Below are positions 6,289 to 8,912 of a DNA stretch of 8,912 nucleotides, piece after piece. The stretch is from the NCBI GenBank assembly GCA_031271245.1, contig JAISWC010000214.1, forward strand, positions 1 to 8,912, in the 5' to 3' direction. The translations under genes and the position numbers were made by a program. Source of the DNA: Tannerella sp. (lineage in GTDB: Bacteria; Bacteroidota; Bacteroidia; Bacteroidales; Tannerellaceae). Each line of letters starts with the position of its first letter. The first letter of the stretch is position 1. The notes beneath the pieces were generated by a model. That model searched no databases. It saw only the letters and a program-made list of their open reading frames with translations, and was not told the DNA's origin.

Positions 6289-6461
6289 CCTCTTCCAACG
6301 TTTAACTGCAAAATTCGTGCGACCTGTTGAGGCGATATACCCTGCCTGACAAGCTTTTTATACTGCGCACGGTATGGTTTTATGCTGTCCCTTTGTGCAA
6401 GCATTTCCTGAAGTTTCTCCCGTTCTTCTTCGCCTTCCGCCCGACCTTCGGCTTTGGTTGT
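6272..6461 (-). pseudogene. Decayed C-terminal fragment of an Rpn/PD-(D/E)XK transposase-like protein
   Basis: Read on the minus strand from 6461, after a TAG at 6462-6464, the frame gives TTKAEGRAEGEEEREKLQEM, then a helical region ending in YKKLVRQGISPQQVARILQL. The charged KAEGRAEGE repeat followed by a short helix-turn-helix-like tail is the usual C-terminus of Rpn-family proteins (recombination-promoting nuclease/putative transposase). The intact family is about 300 residues; the whole nuclease domain is missing here. At 6296 there is one extra base: removing it restores LNVEEVRKNI and a TAA at 6272-6274, a normal family ending. With the extra base the frame runs on into antisense of the M24 gene. 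This is a relic with no expected function. Confidence 0.65.
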
Positions 6462-6598
6462 CTACATGACACTGTATTCAATTGTACACAAATATCCCGG
6501 TGTACATACTCCATTAAATCCATTCCTATGGGGATCAACCGTTTATCAACGTTCTCGACCCTGCACCCTGCACCTTTTGAAATGCCCCGTTGAAATAA
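6289..6598. other. Spacer between the M24 peptidase and alkaline phosphatase genes
   Basis: This 310-base spacer holds most of the Rpn-like remnant (to 6461), a perfect 7-base inverted repeat TGTACAC/GTGTACA (6483-6489/6500-6506), and the phrase GACCCTGCACCCTGCACC (6557-6574), which is shared with the spacer before etfB. No intact gene and no terminator for the M24 gene is visible. Confidence 0.6.
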
Positions 6599-6633
6599 AT
6601 GATTGGATATATTTTTTGTGAAGGAGAAAATCG

Positions 6634-6641
6634 TAATTTTG
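6634..6641 (+). promoter_or_regulatory. Bacteroidota -7 promoter element for the alkaline phosphatase gene
   Basis: TAATTTTG is an exact TAnnTTTG match. A TTTG at 6615-6618 lies 15 bases upstream, shorter than the usual -33 spacing. The element lies downstream of the ATG at 6599, so that ATG cannot be used from this promoter, and 6671 becomes the likely start with a leader of about 20-25 bases. Confidence 0.65.
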
Positions 6642-6670
6642 CATCGTCAAATATATTAATGTATATCCTT

Positions 6671-8365
6671 ATGAAGAAGCAAATTCTTTTTTTACTACTG
6701 CTGGTCGTTGCCGTATGGCCGGCGCGTGCACTGGAACCGGAACAGGTCAAGCCCGTCAAGAACCTGATTCTGATGATTCCCGACGGGACTTCGCTGGCCA
6801 CCGTTTCGGCGGCGCGCTGGTATCAGTGGTATCTGCATCCCGACAAACCCAAACTGGCCATCGACCCCTATCTGTGCGGAACGGTGCGCACTCACTCGTC
6901 GAACGACCCGATTGGCGATTCGGCGCCAACGACGTCCTGCTACATGACCGGCTATCCGAGTCAGGCGGGATTTGTCGCCACCTATCCGGTCAGCGATCCG
7001 GAAAACGACATCTACCCGACCGACCCCTTGCGGGCCTACCAGCCGCTGACCACCATCCTGGAAGCGGCCAAGTTCCTGAAACAAAAGGCAACGGGGCTGG
7101 TATGCACGTGCGAGTTTCCCCATGCGACGCCGGCCGACTGCTCGGCGCACAGCTACAGGCGCGGACGCTATGACTGGATTGTTCCCCAGATGGTGCATAA
7201 CCGTCTGGACGTGGTGATTGGCGGCGGCGCTGCGCTGCTGGAGGGAGACGACGAACTGTACCTCAAGGCCAACGGCTATGGCATATACAAAAACGATCTG
7301 GAAGGCATGCGCAGTTACACCGGTAACCGGATGTGGGCCTTGTACGGCGAAAAGGGAGGCATGGCCTACGACCTCGACCGGGACGCATCCCGGGAGCCTT
7401 CCATCGAAGAAATGACCCTCAAGGCCATCGAGAAACTGTCGGCCAGCGAAAACGGGTTCTTCCTCATGGTGGAAGGCAGCAAGGTCGACTGGGCGGCACA
7501 TGCCAATGACCCGGCGGCGATGATTACGGAATTTCTGGCTTTTGACCGCGCCTGCCGGGCGGCATTCGAATTTGCCCGTCAAAACGGCGAAACGGCAGTG
7601 GTCATTGTCCCCGACCACGGAAACAGCGGCATCAGCATAGGCTCGCATACGTGTGGACATACGACCAAAGACGGCCTTATGCACGCCATTTCGCAGGTCA
7701 AACTGACCGCCGAGGGTTTTGCCGAAAAGCTGAACAGCGAACCGGCATCGGCCGTGCAGCGGATTTTCCGCGAATACGCCGGTTTTGAACTGACCGACGA
7801 CGAACTGAAAACGCTCTATCAATGCAAGAGTTATAAAAACAGTCCGGTTCCCGAAGCCGAACGTTCGGACAAAGGCGCGCTGGCTTCGCTTTACAGCAGT
7901 TCGCTCAACGGCTTTGTGGCCAAACTCATCACCTCGAAGACCTGCTTCGGCTTCACCACCGGCGGGCATACCGGCGAAGAAGTCTTCCTGGCCGCTTACC
8001 ATCCGGCAGGCTCCCTGCCCGTTGGCATGAATACAAACATCGAACTGAATCACTACATGGCGGCTACACTGGGGTTGCACGGCCGGCTGGACGAACTGAC
8101 CGCCGCCAATTTCGCACCCCATACGGACGTGTTCAGAGACTATGCGTATGAAGTTATTCCGCCGGCCGGCGAGAACGATACTCCGTTGCTCATCGTCAAA
8201 AACAGGAAAGACCGGAAAAAACAGTTGAGCATCACGCCGAACACGAATATCGTGATGATCGGGAAAAAGGCCGATGAAGAAGTGAAACTGTCATCCGTCA
8301 TAGTTTACGTGGATGCCAACAACACGTTCTATCTACCTCAATCACTGGTTGATTATTTGAAATAA
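6671..8365 (+). CDS. Exported alkaline phosphatase
   Basis: This is a metal-dependent phosphomonoesterase, 564 residues from the chosen start. MKKQILFLLLLVVAVWPARA is a clear Sec signal peptide with cleavage expected after ARA, so the enzyme acts in the periplasm or at the cell surface. The alkaline phosphatase site is complete: Asp38 (MIPDGT), Ser84 as nucleophile (GDSAPTTS), Thr153 in PHATPAD, Glu268, Asp273 and His277 (VEGSKVDWAAHAND), Asp315-His316 (VPDHGNSG) and His433 (GGHTGEEV). Where E. coli PhoA has Asp153 and Lys328, this protein has His151 and Trp274, the combination I recall for the Vibrio enzyme. The start at 6599 is rejected because it precedes the promoter and hides the signal peptide; 6659 is a minor alternative. 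No Pho-type operator is recognisable. pyrB begins 43 bases after the stop. Confidence 0.93.
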   Translation: MKKQILFLLLLVVAVWPARALEPEQVKPVKNLILMIPDGTSLATVSAARWYQWYLHPDKPKLAIDPYLCGTVRTHSSNDPIGDSAPTTSCYMTGYPSQAGFVATYPVSDPENDIYPTDPLRAYQPLTTILEAAKFLKQKATGLVCTCEFPHATPADCSAHSYRRGRYDWIVPQMVHNRLDVVIGGGAALLEGDDELYLKANGYGIYKNDLEGMRSYTGNRMWALYGEKGGMAYDLDRDASREPSIEEMTLKAIEKLSASENGFFLMVEGSKVDWAAHANDPAAMITEFLAFDRACRAAFEFARQNGETAVVIVPDHGNSGISIGSHTCGHTTKDGLMHAISQVKLTAEGFAEKLNSEPASAVQRIFREYAGFELTDDELKTLYQCKSYKNSPVPEAERSDKGALASLYSSSLNGFVAKLITSKTCFGFTTGGHTGEEVFLAAYHPAGSLPVGMNTNIELNHYMAATLGLHGRLDELTAANFAPHTDVFRDYAYEVIPPAGENDTPLLIVKNRKDRKKQLSITPNTNIVMIGKKADEEVKLSSVIVYVDANNTFYLPQSLVDYLK

Positions 8366-8408
8366 ATCCCATCGCTCATCACTCATCACGCTGAAAAAGA
8401 AACAGGCC

Positions 8409-8912
8409 ATGTTATCTAACAGTTTAGTTTCAATAGACCAGTATACGCGGGAAGACATTCTGCGTATTTTGAACAATACCGGCAAGTTCGAGATTCGTCC
8501 GAACCGGAAGATGCTGGACGGAAAAGTGGTGGCGACGCTCTTTTTCGAGCCGTCCACGCGCACGCGGCTGAGTTTTGAAGCGGCTGTCAACCGGCTGGGC
8601 GGACGTGTGATCGGTTTTCAGGATGCCTCCACGACGAGTTCTTCCAAGGGCGAGACACTGAAGGATACCATCCGGATGATCAGCAACTATGCCGACGTCA
8701 TTGTCATGCGTCATTATCTGGAAGGCGCAGCGCGTTATGCGGCGGAAATCTCGTCCGTCCCCATTGTCAACGCCGGCGACGGCGCCAACCAGCATCCCTC
8801 GCAGACGCTGCTCGACCTCTACTCCATCCGCAAGACGCAGGGCAAACTGGAAAACCTGACCGTCACGATGGTCGGCGACCTGAAATACGGACGGACCGTA
8901 CATTCGCTCATT
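8409..8912 (+). CDS. pyrB: Aspartate carbamoyltransferase, catalytic subunit (5' part; cut by window end)
   Basis: This enzyme joins carbamoyl phosphate and L-aspartate to give N-carbamoyl-L-aspartate, the first committed step of pyrimidine synthesis, in the cytoplasm. The window holds 168 codons of about 310. The carbamoyl-phosphate site FFEPSTRTRLSFEAA has Ser49-Thr50-Arg51-Thr52-Arg53. The flexible loop SSSKGET carries Lys80. Arg101-His102 (VMRH) and NAGDGANQHPSQTLLDLYSI (residues 121-140) follow, then MVGDLKYGRTVHSL at the window edge. All of these match the E. coli enzyme closely. The ATG at 8409 fits the family N-terminus; no Shine-Dalgarno site is seen. The 43-base upstream gap has a tctcatcactcatcac-like low-complexity run and no TAnnTTTG, so the promoter may lie within the phosphatase gene or the two may be co-transcribed. 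In Bacteroidales a pyrI regulatory gene usually follows. Confidence 0.96.
   Translation, partial: MLSNSLVSIDQYTREDILRILNNTGKFEIRPNRKMLDGKVVATLFFEPSTRTRLSFEAAVNRLGGRVIGFQDASTTSSSKGETLKDTIRMISNYADVIVMRHYLEGAARYAAEISSVPIVNAGDGANQHPSQTLLDLYSIRKTQGKLENLTVTMVGDLKYGRTVHSLI

Noticed and set aside
6462..6590. A minus-strand open stretch reading VDKRLIPIGMDLMEYVHRD, adjacent to the Rpn-like relic, which could be another gene fragment.
   Set aside because: It is in a different frame from the relic, has no recognisable family, and is too short to separate from chance in this spacer.
6695..8122. A 475-codon minus-strand frame opposite the phosphatase gene.
   Set aside because: It is a shadow of a gene whose full active site is visible on the plus strand.

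Overview
The window looks like chromosomal DNA of a member of the Bacteroidales (phylum Bacteroidota). Three gene starts lie just downstream of the Bacteroidota-type -7 element TAnnTTTG (TACTTTTG at 500, TATCTTTG at 5087, TAATTTTG at 6634), most starts lack a clear Shine-Dalgarno site, and the protein sequences resemble Bacteroidales enzymes. Coding DNA is GC-rich and the spacers are strongly AT-rich. I cannot name the genus from sequence alone.

Layout. Positions 1-420 hold a hairpin, a small predicted membrane protein (123-323) and a textbook rho-independent terminator (383-419). Positions 549-4388 are one apparent operon: etfB, etfA, an unannotated 55-codon gene, and a large acyl-CoA dehydrogenase. 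Together they form a module that oxidises or reduces acyl-CoA and passes electrons through an electron transfer flavoprotein. Positions 4389-5121 are a 733-base gene-free spacer made largely of repeats: an 82-base near-palindrome, a roughly 204-base element bounded by 27-base imperfect inverted repeats (MITE-like), and a 90-base palindromic repeat. Positions 5122-6288 encode an M24-family metallopeptidase with its own promoter. Positions 6272-6461, on the minus strand, are the decayed C-terminal tail of what looks like an Rpn/PD-(D/E)XK transposase-like protein, with one detectable frameshift. Positions 6671-8365 encode an exported alkaline phosphatase. From 8409 the window enters pyrB (aspartate carbamoyltransferase catalytic chain), which is cut by the window end.

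How the parts relate. The etf/acd operon is a functional unit of energy metabolism. The peptidase, phosphatase and pyrB genes share an orientation but have no obvious common pathway. The spacers at 4389-5121 and 6289-6598 carry repeats and a transposase-like fragment, so they are the places where this otherwise ordinary housekeeping region has been rearranged. I see no complete mobile element, defence system, CRISPR array or RNA gene. The most novel items are the small gene inside the etf/acd operon, the MITE-like element and the frameshifted Rpn remnant.
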